A stretch of 64,000 nucleotides of DNA from Demequina rhizosphaerae. GTDB lineage: Bacteria > Actinomycetota > Actinomycetes > Actinomycetales > Demequinaceae. Location: the NCBI RefSeq assembly GCF_000971255.1, contig NZ_BBMC01000002.1, positions 124,001 through 188,000 on the forward strand, written 5' to 3'. The position numbers and the translations under genes are program-made. Positions 1-7,861 of the stretch are shown here, piece after piece (within the stretch, counting starts at the first letter, position 1; every line of letters begins with the position of its first letter). The notes beneath the pieces were generated by a model. That model had not been told where the DNA came from, searched no databases, and saw only the letters and a list, made by a program, of their open reading frames with translations.

Positions 1-48
1 CCGGCGCGGCCGGGGACCTGCAGGGGCGCTAGGGCACCTGCGCGAGAA

Positions 49-675
49 CTAGAAGAGCGCCGCGCCGGCCTCGCGCTCGGGCGCGCCCGCGGCCTGCACC
101 GGGCCGACCTTCTCGAGGTAGCAGCGGCCGCACAGCGACTCGTAGTCGGCCTGCTGGCCGTCGATCGCAACCTGCTCGCCGTGGCTGACGAACACGCCGC
201 CGACCACGCGGCCGTTGAAGATCGCCTTCGAGCCGCATCGGCAGATGGTCTTGAGCTCCTCGATCGAGTGCGCGATCTCGAGCAGGCGCAGCGAGCCGGG
301 GAACGAGCGCGTCATGAAGTCGCCGCGCAACCCGTAGCAGAGCACCGGGATCCCGTGCCGGACCGCGATGACGAACGCCTCGTCCACCTGCGCGGGCGTG
401 AGGAACTGGGCCTCGTCGACGAAGATCGCGTCGATCGCGTCGAGGTCGCGGTGCGCGCGCAGGGCCTCGAGCATCGAGTCCTCGGAGTCGAGCAGCACGT
501 CGACGGCGCGCTCGACGCCGATGCGCGAGGACACCGCCTCGCCGGCCTTGGTGTCGACGCCCGGCTTCACGATGACGGGGTGCTGCGCGCGCTCCTCGTA
601 GTTGTAGGCCGCGGTGAGCAGCAGCGCCGTCTTGGACGAGTTCATCGCCCCGTATCGGAAGTACAGCTTCGCCAC
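49..675 (-). CDS. tdk: Thymidine kinase, type II (TK1-like)
   Basis: Salvage enzyme that phosphorylates thymidine to dTMP with ATP in the cytosol. It is 208 aa, the usual length. The GTG start at 675 follows a GAAGGGG ribosome-binding site. Visible motifs are the P-loop region near residue 9 (GAMNSSKT), DEAQF at 87-91, LRGDF at 116-120, and a structural zinc site built from CRCG and CGRCY. The P-loop reads SSKT where related enzymes usually read AGKS or SGKS, so the glycine before the lysine is missing; activity should still be possible but this is worth noting. The gene upstream ends 70 bases away on the same strand. Bases 1-48 hold nothing I recognise. Confidence 0.95.
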   Translation of the reverse strand: MAKLYFRYGAMNSSKTALLLTAAYNYEERAQHPVIVKPGVDTKAGEAVSSRIGVERAVDVLLDSEDSMLEALRAHRDLDAIDAIFVDEAQFLTPAQVDEAFVIAVRHGIPVLCYGLRGDFMTRSFPGSLRLLEIAHSIEELKTICRCGSKAIFNGRVVGGVFVSHGEQVAIDGQQADYESLCGRCYLEKVGPVQAAGAPEREAGAALF

Positions 676-745
676 GTCGGCCCCTTCTCTGCGCGTGTGC
701 GAGAAACCTTAGCGGCGCGGCGGCGTGCCGCGGGACGATGCGCGG

Positions 746-1702
746 CTACCCGGGCGCAACCGTGGACCAGTCGACGGGCGGCAGGCTGTCCCCCACGGCC
801 GGCGCGTACGCGCGGCGCAGCGCGGCGCGCGAGCCGCGCGCCCCCACGAAGGGCGCGAGCGGGTCGCCGCAGATGCGGAAGTCGGCGAGCTCCTCCCACG
901 CCGGGTCGAGGGCCTCGGCGAGGGTGGCCGCGCCCCCGAGGATCCGGCCGGCGATCGCGAGCCCGAGCGCGCGGTCGTCGTCGCGCGCGACCATGCCGAT
1001 GGCCCCGAGCGCGCTCGCCGCGACGCCGCGCTCGACCAGCTCCTCGCAGATCCCGTGCCGCGAGCCGCGCCGCTGCGCGCCCGAGCAGGACAGCGAGATC
1101 GCGGCGCCGACGGGCTCGGCCTCGGGGTCCTCGAGCTGCCACGCCTCGACACCGCCGTAGCCGGCCCACCCCACGGGCGTGCCGAGCCCCGTGTAGAGCA
1201 CCACGCCCGGCCCCGCCGCGAGCGCAACCAGCAGCTCGCGGCGGCGCAGGCGCCCCGTGGGAAGGTCGCGGAACGGGACGTCCCCGTCGTGAAGCAGCGC
1301 CGCGAGCTCCTCGGCGCGCTCGCGCACGTGCGACTCGCGGCTCGACAGCAGCGCGATCGGCCCCGCGCCGAGCCGCGTGCCCGGCGCGACCCGCGCCTGG
1401 GCGACCGCCGCCGCCCGCATGGCCCGCGCATCGTCCGGCATCACGCCCACCGGGACGGGCCGCCCGCCCCGCTCGATGAAGGGCCCGTCGACCACGTCTG
1501 CGATGGGGCGGTCGGCGGGCGCGAGGATGATCGCTGCGGTGGCGCGCTTGTCGGGCAGCCGCGCGGCGAGGTGGACGACGCGCGGACCCACCTCGACCGC
1601 CTCGACCCTGCGGACCGCGGCGTGGGCGGCGATCAGGGGCGCGGCCTGCTCGAGCGCCGCCGCGGTCCCGAGGACCAGCAGCCGGTCACGCGTGGACGAC
1701 AT
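746..1702 (-). CDS. Caspase/gingipain-fold (C25/CHAT-like) protein, probably inactive
   Basis: 318 aa, no signal peptide or membrane segment. The C-terminal half has the layout of caspase-clan cysteine peptidases (CHAT, C25): a strand and turn VVLYTGLGTPVGW at about 167-179, where the family has a G-H-G catalytic histidine, then SLSCSGA at 203-209 with the expected nucleophile cysteine (C206), then a conserved helix and GVAASALGAIGMV strand followed by a helix with AEALDPAWEEL. The histidine position reads leucine (GLG), so the dyad looks broken. It starts 17 bases inside the upstream gene, so translation is coupled to it. I infer a scaffold or substrate-binding role rather than catalysis; fold assignment is by eye only. 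Confidence 0.55.
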   Translation of the reverse strand: MSSTRDRLLVLGTAAALEQAAPLIAAHAAVRRVEAVEVGPRVVHLAARLPDKRATAAIILAPADRPIADVVDGPFIERGGRPVPVGVMPDDARAMRAAAVAQARVAPGTRLGAGPIALLSSRESHVRERAEELAALLHDGDVPFRDLPTGRLRRRELLVALAAGPGVVLYTGLGTPVGWAGYGGVEAWQLEDPEAEPVGAAISLSCSGAQRRGSRHGICEELVERGVAASALGAIGMVARDDDRALGLAIAGRILGGAATLAEALDPAWEELADFRICGDPLAPFVGARGSRAALRRAYAPAVGDSLPPVDWSTVAPG

Positions 1703-4517
1703 CGGCGTAGGGCTGCCACGCGGTGGTGTCGAGCGCGGGCACCTCGCCGAACTTCCGGCGCCAGTAGTGCATGACGATCTGCGCCTGCTGCTCGCGGTTG
1801 AACTGCGAGAGGTCGCCGGCCGCGGCGTTGAGGTCGTCCTCGCCGCCCGCGCCGAACGTCTCGCCGGCCGCGTCGCCCGTGTAGCCGTAGTTGTATCCCT
1901 CGCCCACGAGCTGCGCCTCGAGCGCCTCGATCATGTAGATGGGCCCGGTGACGACGCCCTGCCACACGTGCGTGAGCTCGTGGATGAGGGTGTCGGGCGT
2001 GAGCACGTTCCAGGACGCGAAGTTGATGAGCTTCATCGTGGTGAAGGGTCGCTCGCCGTTGGCCCACTGGATGAGGTCGACGGGCAGCGACAGCACCGCG
2101 AGCCGCACCTCGTCGAGCGGGATCGACGTGCCGAAGACGTCCTCCGCCATGTCCCGCTCGGGCTGCGTGAGCGGCCGGTACTCGCCGGGGAACCACTCGA
2201 GGATGAGCGTGAAGGCGAGCGCGACGGCGGCGAGGCCCGCGAGCGCCGCGGCCTCGAGCACCTCGAGCGCGGTGCGGCCCAGCTGGCGGAACGTGTCGAC
2301 GAGCTTGCGGGCCAGGTCCTCCGTGGGCTGCACGATCGCGACCTCGAAGAGCTCCTTCATGGTGCGGCCCAGCTGGTCGAGCGCCTCGACCAGGTTGGAG
2401 AAGGCGTCGCCGGGGTTGGCGAGCGTCGCGAGCAGCAGGTCCGCGAGGATCGCGCCGCCGTCGAGCAGCGCCCGCACCGTCTCGACCACCACCTCGATGG
2501 ACCGCTTGACGGCCCACGCGAGCAGGTCGAGCGCCGTCGCGCCGGCCGCGAGCATGCCCTTGACCGCGGCGGCGATCGCGGGGATGCCGCTGTGCTCGAC
2601 CCACGCGAGCACGCCGTCGATCGTGTGGCCGGCCTTGACGAGCGCCTCGGCGATGAACTCCAGGGCCTCCGCGCCCGCGGACACCGCCCACTCGATGACG
2701 TCCGCGATCACCATCCCCTGCGCCTCGATCGCGGCGACCACGTCCTTGAGGACCGCGATGCCCTTGGCGAAGGCCCAGTCGAGCACCTCGCCGATCCTGC
2801 GGCCCAGCGACTGCAGCATCTCGACGGCGGTGCGCCACGCGAGGTCGGCGATGTCCTCGGCCTGGGTGAGCAGCCAGTCGAGCGCGGCGCCGATCGGGCC
2901 CGTGGCCGCGAACACCGCCTTGAGCACGCGCCGGAAGACGAGGTAGCCCTGCTGGAGGGCGTTGGTGAGCAGCGACGCGACCGCGGTCCCTGCCTTGATC
3001 GCGGCGTCGACCAGCCTGCGCGCGAGGTCCCAGCCGGTGGCCATCGTCGCGAGGGCGAAGTCGGCGACGGTCTTGCCGAGCTCGAACGCCGCCTTGACGG
3101 CGTTCACGAGCGCCTTGCCCACGAGGTTGACGAGGTCCCGCGCGACCTCGAGGAGCGTACGCCCCAGCTCGAAGGCCGCGGCGACGATCTTGCGCACGGC
3201 CGCGAAGCCCGCGGCGGCCACCCCGGCGATGAGGTCGCCCAGGATGCGCCCGACGTCGAGCATCCCGGCGACGACCTCGCGGACCACGTCGACGGCGGCC
3301 TGCGCGAGGTAGCCCGCGAGCTCGACGAGCGTGCCCGCGATGCGGCCGATCGAGCGTGCGACCGCCCGCACGAACTGGACGCCGCGCTGCGCGACGTCCT
3401 GCACGATGCCCGACAGCGTGGTGCCCAGGTCGCGCGCGGTGCGCACGATCGTGTCGAGCAGGTTCGCCGGCTGGGCGACGGCCGCGACGAGGATCTCCCC
3501 GATCGCGCGGCCCACCGCGACGAGCGCCCGCACCACGCTCACCAGCAGCGCGCTGCCGAACGCGAACGCCTGCTGGAGCACCGTGCCGATCGCCTGGCCG
3601 ATCGCGAGCAGCGCCTGCGTGATCCTGCCGATCACGTCGAGCGCCTTGCCGACGAGCCAGCCCATGACGGCGGCGACGGTCTGCCCGATCGCGAGGATCG
3701 CGCTCATCACCTGGTTGAGGGCGTCGGCGGCGAACGATGCGGCGGCCCCCAGGACGTCGCCGATCGCCTTGCCGACGTCGAGGATGCCGCGCACGATCTT
3801 GCGCAGGATGTCCGTGCCCGCCTCGACCGCGCCGAGCACGAGGTCGCCGAGCGTCGCGCCCGCCTGGAGCGCCGAGCGGACGAGGTCCGCGACCTTGCTC
3901 GCGGCCCAGTCCGCGATCGACGACAGCACCTCGCCCAGCGCCTGGATGCCGTCCCCGATGGCGTCGACGATGGAGTCCACCACGCCGCCGATCGCGTCGA
4001 CGACGTCGCCGACCCACCCGAACGGGTTGAAGTCGTGCTCCGCCTCGGTGGGCGGCAGCGCGATGCCGCGCGCCCGCAGCTCGGCCCCCGCCTCGGCCAG
4101 CCAGTCCGCTACGGCGGCGAGCGCCGCATCGTCCCGCGTCCCGGCCGGCATGAGGAAGTCGCGCATCACCACCGCGGCGGGCGCCCGTTCGAGCAGCGCG
4201 ACGCCCGTGACGACGGCGCGTGCGGCCTCCGGGTCGCGGTTCGCGGCGAGCACCGCGAGCCGGTCGGGCGCCTTCGCCCGCGCGACCTCGTCGAAGAGCT
4301 GCCGCGCCTGGTCGCGGGTGTCGATCGACGCGACGAAGGCGCGCGAGAAGCGGGCGGCGGCGCCCACGTCGGTCGCGGCGAGCCGCGCGAAGGTCGGGCC
4401 GAACTCGCTGGCCGCCGCTCGCTTCGCCCTCAGCGCGGAGGCGGCGGCGTCGACGTCGTTGAGCGGGATGGACGTGAGCGTCGCGATGCGGCTCTCGGTG
4501 ATCGGGGTGTCAGGCAT
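1686..4517 (-). CDS. Amphipathic-helix repeat protein with C-terminal HELTH metallopeptidase-like domain
   Basis: 943 aa. The ATG at 4517 follows AGGAAGG. Residues 1-170 are a helical Ala-rich region; about 175-740 is an unbroken series of amphipathic helices in units of roughly 30-35 residues with recurring patterns such as ALLAIGQAIG, ALVAVGRAIG, AAFELGRTL and AAFELGKTV. The last 190 residues contain VFGTSIPLDEVRL, a linker, then TLIHELTHVWQG, the zinc-binding HExxH arrangement of the DUF4157/eCIS-core and Vgr-related group. There is no N-terminal signal peptide or Pro-rich secretion tail. It sits 25 bases after the LGFP gene and overlaps the caspase-fold gene by 17, so the three are one operon. 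I infer an effector-like or envelope-acting protein; no contractile-system gene is present in the window. Low certainty on function. Confidence 0.75.
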   Translation of the reverse strand: MPDTPITESRIATLTSIPLNDVDAAASALRAKRAAASEFGPTFARLAATDVGAAARFSRAFVASIDTRDQARQLFDEVARAKAPDRLAVLAANRDPEAARAVVTGVALLERAPAAVVMRDFLMPAGTRDDAALAAVADWLAEAGAELRARGIALPPTEAEHDFNPFGWVGDVVDAIGGVVDSIVDAIGDGIQALGEVLSSIADWAASKVADLVRSALQAGATLGDLVLGAVEAGTDILRKIVRGILDVGKAIGDVLGAAASFAADALNQVMSAILAIGQTVAAVMGWLVGKALDVIGRITQALLAIGQAIGTVLQQAFAFGSALLVSVVRALVAVGRAIGEILVAAVAQPANLLDTIVRTARDLGTTLSGIVQDVAQRGVQFVRAVARSIGRIAGTLVELAGYLAQAAVDVVREVVAGMLDVGRILGDLIAGVAAAGFAAVRKIVAAAFELGRTLLEVARDLVNLVGKALVNAVKAAFELGKTVADFALATMATGWDLARRLVDAAIKAGTAVASLLTNALQQGYLVFRRVLKAVFAATGPIGAALDWLLTQAEDIADLAWRTAVEMLQSLGRRIGEVLDWAFAKGIAVLKDVVAAIEAQGMVIADVIEWAVSAGAEALEFIAEALVKAGHTIDGVLAWVEHSGIPAIAAAVKGMLAAGATALDLLAWAVKRSIEVVVETVRALLDGGAILADLLLATLANPGDAFSNLVEALDQLGRTMKELFEVAIVQPTEDLARKLVDTFRQLGRTALEVLEAAALAGLAAVALAFTLILEWFPGEYRPLTQPERDMAEDVFGTSIPLDEVRLAVLSLPVDLIQWANGERPFTTMKLINFASWNVLTPDTLIHELTHVWQGVVTGPIYMIEALEAQLVGEGYNYGYTGDAAGETFGAGGEDDLNAAAGDLSQFNREQQAQIVMHYWRRKFGEVPALDTTAWQPYADVVHA

Positions 4518-4542
4518 GGCTGCGTTACCTTCCTGCCGAGGC

Positions 4543-6780
4543 TCACGGGTGAAGGACGCCCAGGTGGGGCAGGAAGTCCGTGATCCGATCGACGGTGCCC
4601 ACGACGACGAGCGGGTCGTCGGGCTCGATGAAGACCACCACGGAGCCGTCCGTGAGCGTCTTCGCGGACAGCAGCGCGATCGGCTCGCCGCCGTTGGTGT
4701 CGGGGATCTCGATGAGGCCCGCGCGCTTGTACAGCAGCGTGTCGAGGCGGGGATGGAGCTGGCGCTCGAGCGGCGGCGAGGCCGTGAGGCCACTCATGCT
4801 CGCGACGCTCCACCCGGCGAGGTACACCACCACCGAGCGCAGGTCCGGGGCGTACGCGGTCTCGACGTGCAGCTCGAGCGGCACGTCGACGGGCACGTCG
4901 ACGCTGGTGCCGAGCAGCCCGCCGATGCTCTGCGTCGCCCGCACCGTGGCGCGCAGCCGGTGGGCCCGGTTGTGCACGCTCGCGCCGTCGTACGAGTACC
5001 CGGTGACCCCCGTGAACACGGCGCCGCCGTAGGTCGCGCCGTTCATCCCCGCGAGCGCGGGCTTGAGCAGCGTCTCGAAGGCCGCGACCACCTCCGCGGG
5101 CGTGCGGCGCATCGACCGCCCGTCGTCGGCGCTGGCCCACGGCTGCAGCGGCCGCGCGGCGGTCGCGCCGCGCTTCCAGAACACGACACCGTTCTCGAAG
5201 TCGCCGAAGCGGTTGGGGCTCGACGTCGGCGCCGGGCTGGACGGGCTGCGCGCCGCGATGAGGTCCGGGTCGATGTGGAGGATGGAGCCCACGCCGGGCC
5301 GCAGCCCGCCCACCGCCTCCCCCACCCGCGAGGCGGCGGACGATGCGACGATCGCCTCGGTCGCGGCGGCGCGGGCGGACGATGCGGCGCGGGAGACGGT
5401 CGCCCCGGACAGGGCGGTGCGGGCGGCGCGGCGCGTGGCTGCGCCGCGGGCGGGGCTCGCGGCCGCCTCGTCCGGCACCACGACGACGTCGCCGACCGGC
5501 AGGTTCGACACCGCGGGCGAGAAGCCCGACAGCACCGCCTCCGCGGGCAGCTTGATGACGTCGGGCGGGAGGCCGAGCTTCTTCTTGAGCTCGGGGAAGC
5601 GGTGTCCGATGCGCCGGTCGGGGATGAGCTCGTCGGTGATGGGGTAGCCGAGCGCGGCGTTGCGCTCGTAGCCCGCGGAGGCCCAGTACGCGGAGATGAG
5701 CCCGTGCACCTCGTGAGCGCCGGTCGCGGACGTCCAGTAGATGGAACCCGCCTGGAAGTGGTTGAAGCGGCCGCGGCCGTCGGGGGTGGCGGTCTCGTCG
5801 GTGGTCGGGTAGCCGAGCACGCTTCCGGACCCGCCGAGCGCGCGATAGTGGATCCCGATCGCCCCGTGCACCTCGAAGGCGCCCGCGTCCGAGCCCAGCA
5901 CCGTCGCCTGGTCGCCCGGCAGCACGACCGTGGTGCGGTCGCCGATGTCGGACAGCCGCCCCACCAGCTCCCCCACCTCGAGCGCGGCGGTGTCGACCGC
6001 GGAGAAGGCCAGGCGCGAGGAGCCGGCGCTCGACGCGGCGAGGCTGGTCGCGGCCGCCGATGCGAGGGTGCCGGACGCCTCGCTCGCGACGGGGCTGATG
6101 CTCACGGTCGCGGCGCCTGCGCTGGCGGCTGCCGCCACGGTGCCGGCGCCGAGCGTGCCGAGCGCGCCCCCGCGGACGCCGCCGGACCCGAGGACGGTCG
6201 CGGTGACCGTGCTGTCGAGCCGGTCGAAGCCGCTCACGAGCCCGCCGATCCCCACCGGGTACCAGTGGATGGCGCCGCCCTGGAAGGTGTTGTACGCCCC
6301 CTTGCGCGCATCGTCGCTGCCGACCTTCTGGTCGCTCGTCGGGTACCCGAGGACGCTGCGCTCCCACCCGAGCGCCGCCCACTTGGCGCGGATCGGGCCG
6401 TGCACCTCGTGCGCCCCCGCGGCGGGATGCCAGAAGATCGAGCCGTGGCGGAAGTGCCGGTAGTAGCCGAAGCCGTCGGGGCACGCGGAGACGGCGCCGG
6501 ACGTCGCGCCGAGGACGCCTCCCCCGCCCCCGAGGTCCGCGTACTTCGCGGCGATGAGCGCCGTGGCGCGGCCGAGCGGGTCCGTCGCGACGAGGATCGC
6601 GTCGACGAGCCCGGGCGCGAGCCCGACGACGTCCGCGCGGTCGAAGGCGTCCTTCACCACGAGGTCGACGTCCGCGCGCGAGGCGCCGGCGGAGTCGGGC
6701 AGGCGGTCGAGGATGTCGGGGACGGCGGCGAGGCCGCGGCTGAGGACGTCGGCGACGCTGAACTGCGAATCGATCGGCAT
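4543..6780 (-). CDS. LGFP-repeat protein (cell-wall-associated or effector)
   Basis: 745 aa, ATG at 6780 behind AGGGGG. Residues about 100-180 and 300-420 carry LGFP-type modules recognisable by GSIFWHP, GAHEVHGPI, LGYPTSDQ, LGYPTTDE and LGYPITDE; this repeat is found in actinobacterial wall-associated proteins such as mycolyltransferase and peptidoglycan hydrolase relatives. Between and after them are Ala/Ser-rich linkers (about 190-290 and 450-520). The C-terminal 200 residues hold a beta-rich domain with FENGVVFWKRG and end DFLPHLGVLHP; I do not recognise it. No signal peptide is visible, odd for a wall-binding protein. It is the first gene of the operon with the helical HELTH protein and the caspase-fold protein, which suggests a single complex or effector set. 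Confidence 0.75.
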   Translation of the reverse strand: MPIDSQFSVADVLSRGLAAVPDILDRLPDSAGASRADVDLVVKDAFDRADVVGLAPGLVDAILVATDPLGRATALIAAKYADLGGGGGVLGATSGAVSACPDGFGYYRHFRHGSIFWHPAAGAHEVHGPIRAKWAALGWERSVLGYPTSDQKVGSDDARKGAYNTFQGGAIHWYPVGIGGLVSGFDRLDSTVTATVLGSGGVRGGALGTLGAGTVAAAASAGAATVSISPVASEASGTLASAAATSLAASSAGSSRLAFSAVDTAALEVGELVGRLSDIGDRTTVVLPGDQATVLGSDAGAFEVHGAIGIHYRALGGSGSVLGYPTTDETATPDGRGRFNHFQAGSIYWTSATGAHEVHGLISAYWASAGYERNAALGYPITDELIPDRRIGHRFPELKKKLGLPPDVIKLPAEAVLSGFSPAVSNLPVGDVVVVPDEAAASPARGAATRRAARTALSGATVSRAASSARAAATEAIVASSAASRVGEAVGGLRPGVGSILHIDPDLIAARSPSSPAPTSSPNRFGDFENGVVFWKRGATAARPLQPWASADDGRSMRRTPAEVVAAFETLLKPALAGMNGATYGGAVFTGVTGYSYDGASVHNRAHRLRATVRATQSIGGLLGTSVDVPVDVPLELHVETAYAPDLRSVVVYLAGWSVASMSGLTASPPLERQLHPRLDTLLYKRAGLIEIPDTNGGEPIALLSAKTLTDGSVVVFIEPDDPLVVVGTVDRITDFLPHLGVLHP

Positions 6781-7136
6781 GATTCCCCCTGAGGCTCTCT
6801 TTGCCGATAGCGCTCAGCGGTCTCGCAGCGGGCAGCCGGGGAACCGCCTCACTCAGGCTCGCACCGGGGTGGGGGCGTGTCAAAAGATGGGCCGCGCCGG
6901 GCGGGCCCGCTGCGCGGCAGGGGAAGGGTGGGTGCGCGACGCTCCCGCTATTCATGCAGGAACGTGCGCCCCCGCCTCAAGATGCATCAATAGCGGGAGC
7001 GTGCCGCAACCACACCCGTCACACCCTCCTACCAGGGCCGTCGCGCGGGTGGTCACGAGCGGTCGAAATCGGTGGCATCCTCGTATGGCTCACCGCGAGC
7101 AGTCGGCAGCGTCGCCGACGAGTTGAAGGAGCCCGC
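6781..7136. other. Divergent intergenic region with a long inverted repeat
   Basis: This 356-base stretch separates the minus-strand LGFP operon from the plus-strand DUF2316 gene, so it must hold both promoters. I find no gene in it. Its only clear structure is the inverted repeat at 6939-7002 (separate entry). Confidence 0.6.
6939..7002. repeat. Perfect 14-bp inverted repeat in a divergent promoter region
   Basis: ACGCTCCCGCTATT at 6939-6952 is matched exactly by its reverse complement at 6989-7002. After one mismatch, five more bases pair (ATGCA/TGCAT), leaving a loop of about 24 bases. No T-run follows on either strand. It may be a two-site operator or a hairpin in a leader; it lies between the LGFP operon and the DUF2316 gene. 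Confidence 0.7.
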
Positions 7137-7445
7137 ATGTCGCTCAACCGGACCGAGATCGCCCGTACCGGTCTCGAGCTCACCGCCAACCTCGAGCGGT
7201 CGGGCATCACCCGCGAGGACGTCGCCCGCGACCTCGGCTTCAGCACGCGCCGCCTCACCGAGACGCTCCGCGTCGGCCCCGCCTCGGACCCCGCCGACGT
7301 GTGGCTGCTGCGCGACTACCTCGACCGTGAGATCCGCGAGCGCGGCGAGATGCCCCACCCGTGGACGGTACTCACCGACCACGCCCGCGAGTCCGCCACC
7401 CGCTGGTTCGCGCTCCGCACCCCGCCGGAGCGCCGCGCGTCCTGA
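7137..7445 (+). CDS. DUF2316 family protein with HTH-like N-terminus
   Basis: 102 aa, ATG at 7137 behind AAGGAG. The sequence runs MSLNRTEIARTGLELTANLE, then GITREDVARDLGFSTRRL, which reads as a helix-turn-helix, then DVWLLRDYLDREIRERGEMP and ends near RWFALRTPPE. This matches my memory of the DUF2316 family, small proteins of unknown role probably binding DNA. It is alone on its strand; the inverted repeat at 6939-7002 lies 135 bases upstream and could be its operator. Confidence 0.75.
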   Translation: MSLNRTEIARTGLELTANLERSGITREDVARDLGFSTRRLTETLRVGPASDPADVWLLRDYLDREIRERGEMPHPWTVLTDHARESATRWFALRTPPERRAS

Positions 7446-7494
7446 CGGCCGCGCCCGGAAGCCTGAACTCCCGCACCCGGAGAGCCCGCGGCCC

Positions 7495-7752
7495 CTACCC
7501 CTCGGCGCGCCCGAACCGCTGCTGCGCGTTCTGCCGCGAGGTCCCCAGCGCCGCGCCGATCGCTGTCCAGGACTCCCCCGCCTCGCGCGCCTCCGCCACG
7601 ACCGTCACGAGCCGCTCGTGCGCCTCGTCCACGCCCGCGGACGCGTCCGCGATCGCCCTCACATGCGCCGCGTGCCGCGCGCTCATCGTCGCGGGCGCCG
7701 CACCCTCCGTGCCGGTGGCGTCGGTGGTCGTGTGATCGCTCGGCGGTCGCAT
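7495..7752 (-). CDS. Small helix-turn-helix protein
   Basis: 85 aa, with a helical middle region and a C-terminal helix-turn-helix reading GESWTAIGAALGTSRQNAQQ followed by RFG, a pattern common in short actinobacterial proteins of unknown role. The ATG at 7752 lies inside a copy of the dispersed 10-mer GGACGATGCG, and the GGGAC of that copy is the only candidate ribosome-binding element. It is convergent with the DUF2316 gene and divergent from the MFS exporter, which it might regulate. Confidence 0.7.
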   Translation of the reverse strand: MRPPSDHTTTDATGTEGAAPATMSARHAAHVRAIADASAGVDEAHERLVTVVAEAREAGESWTAIGAALGTSRQNAQQRFGRAEG

Positions 7753-7861
7753 CGTCCCTCCTCGGGTCGCGGGGGCGGACCTCCACCATGCGCCCGCCCC
7801 CGCCGCATCGTCAACGGCGGCTTGACGGACGCGCCCGCCCGTCCCGACCTAACCTGAACGC

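Noticed and set aside
1377-4583. A 1,068-codon plus-strand frame opposite the helical-repeat gene
   Set aside because: Low-complexity Asp/Arg/His shadow of the minus-strand repeats; no domain.
746-6780. Contractile injection or type VI secretion locus
   Set aside because: No sheath, tube, baseplate, spike or ATPase gene is present; only the HELTH motif is suggestive.
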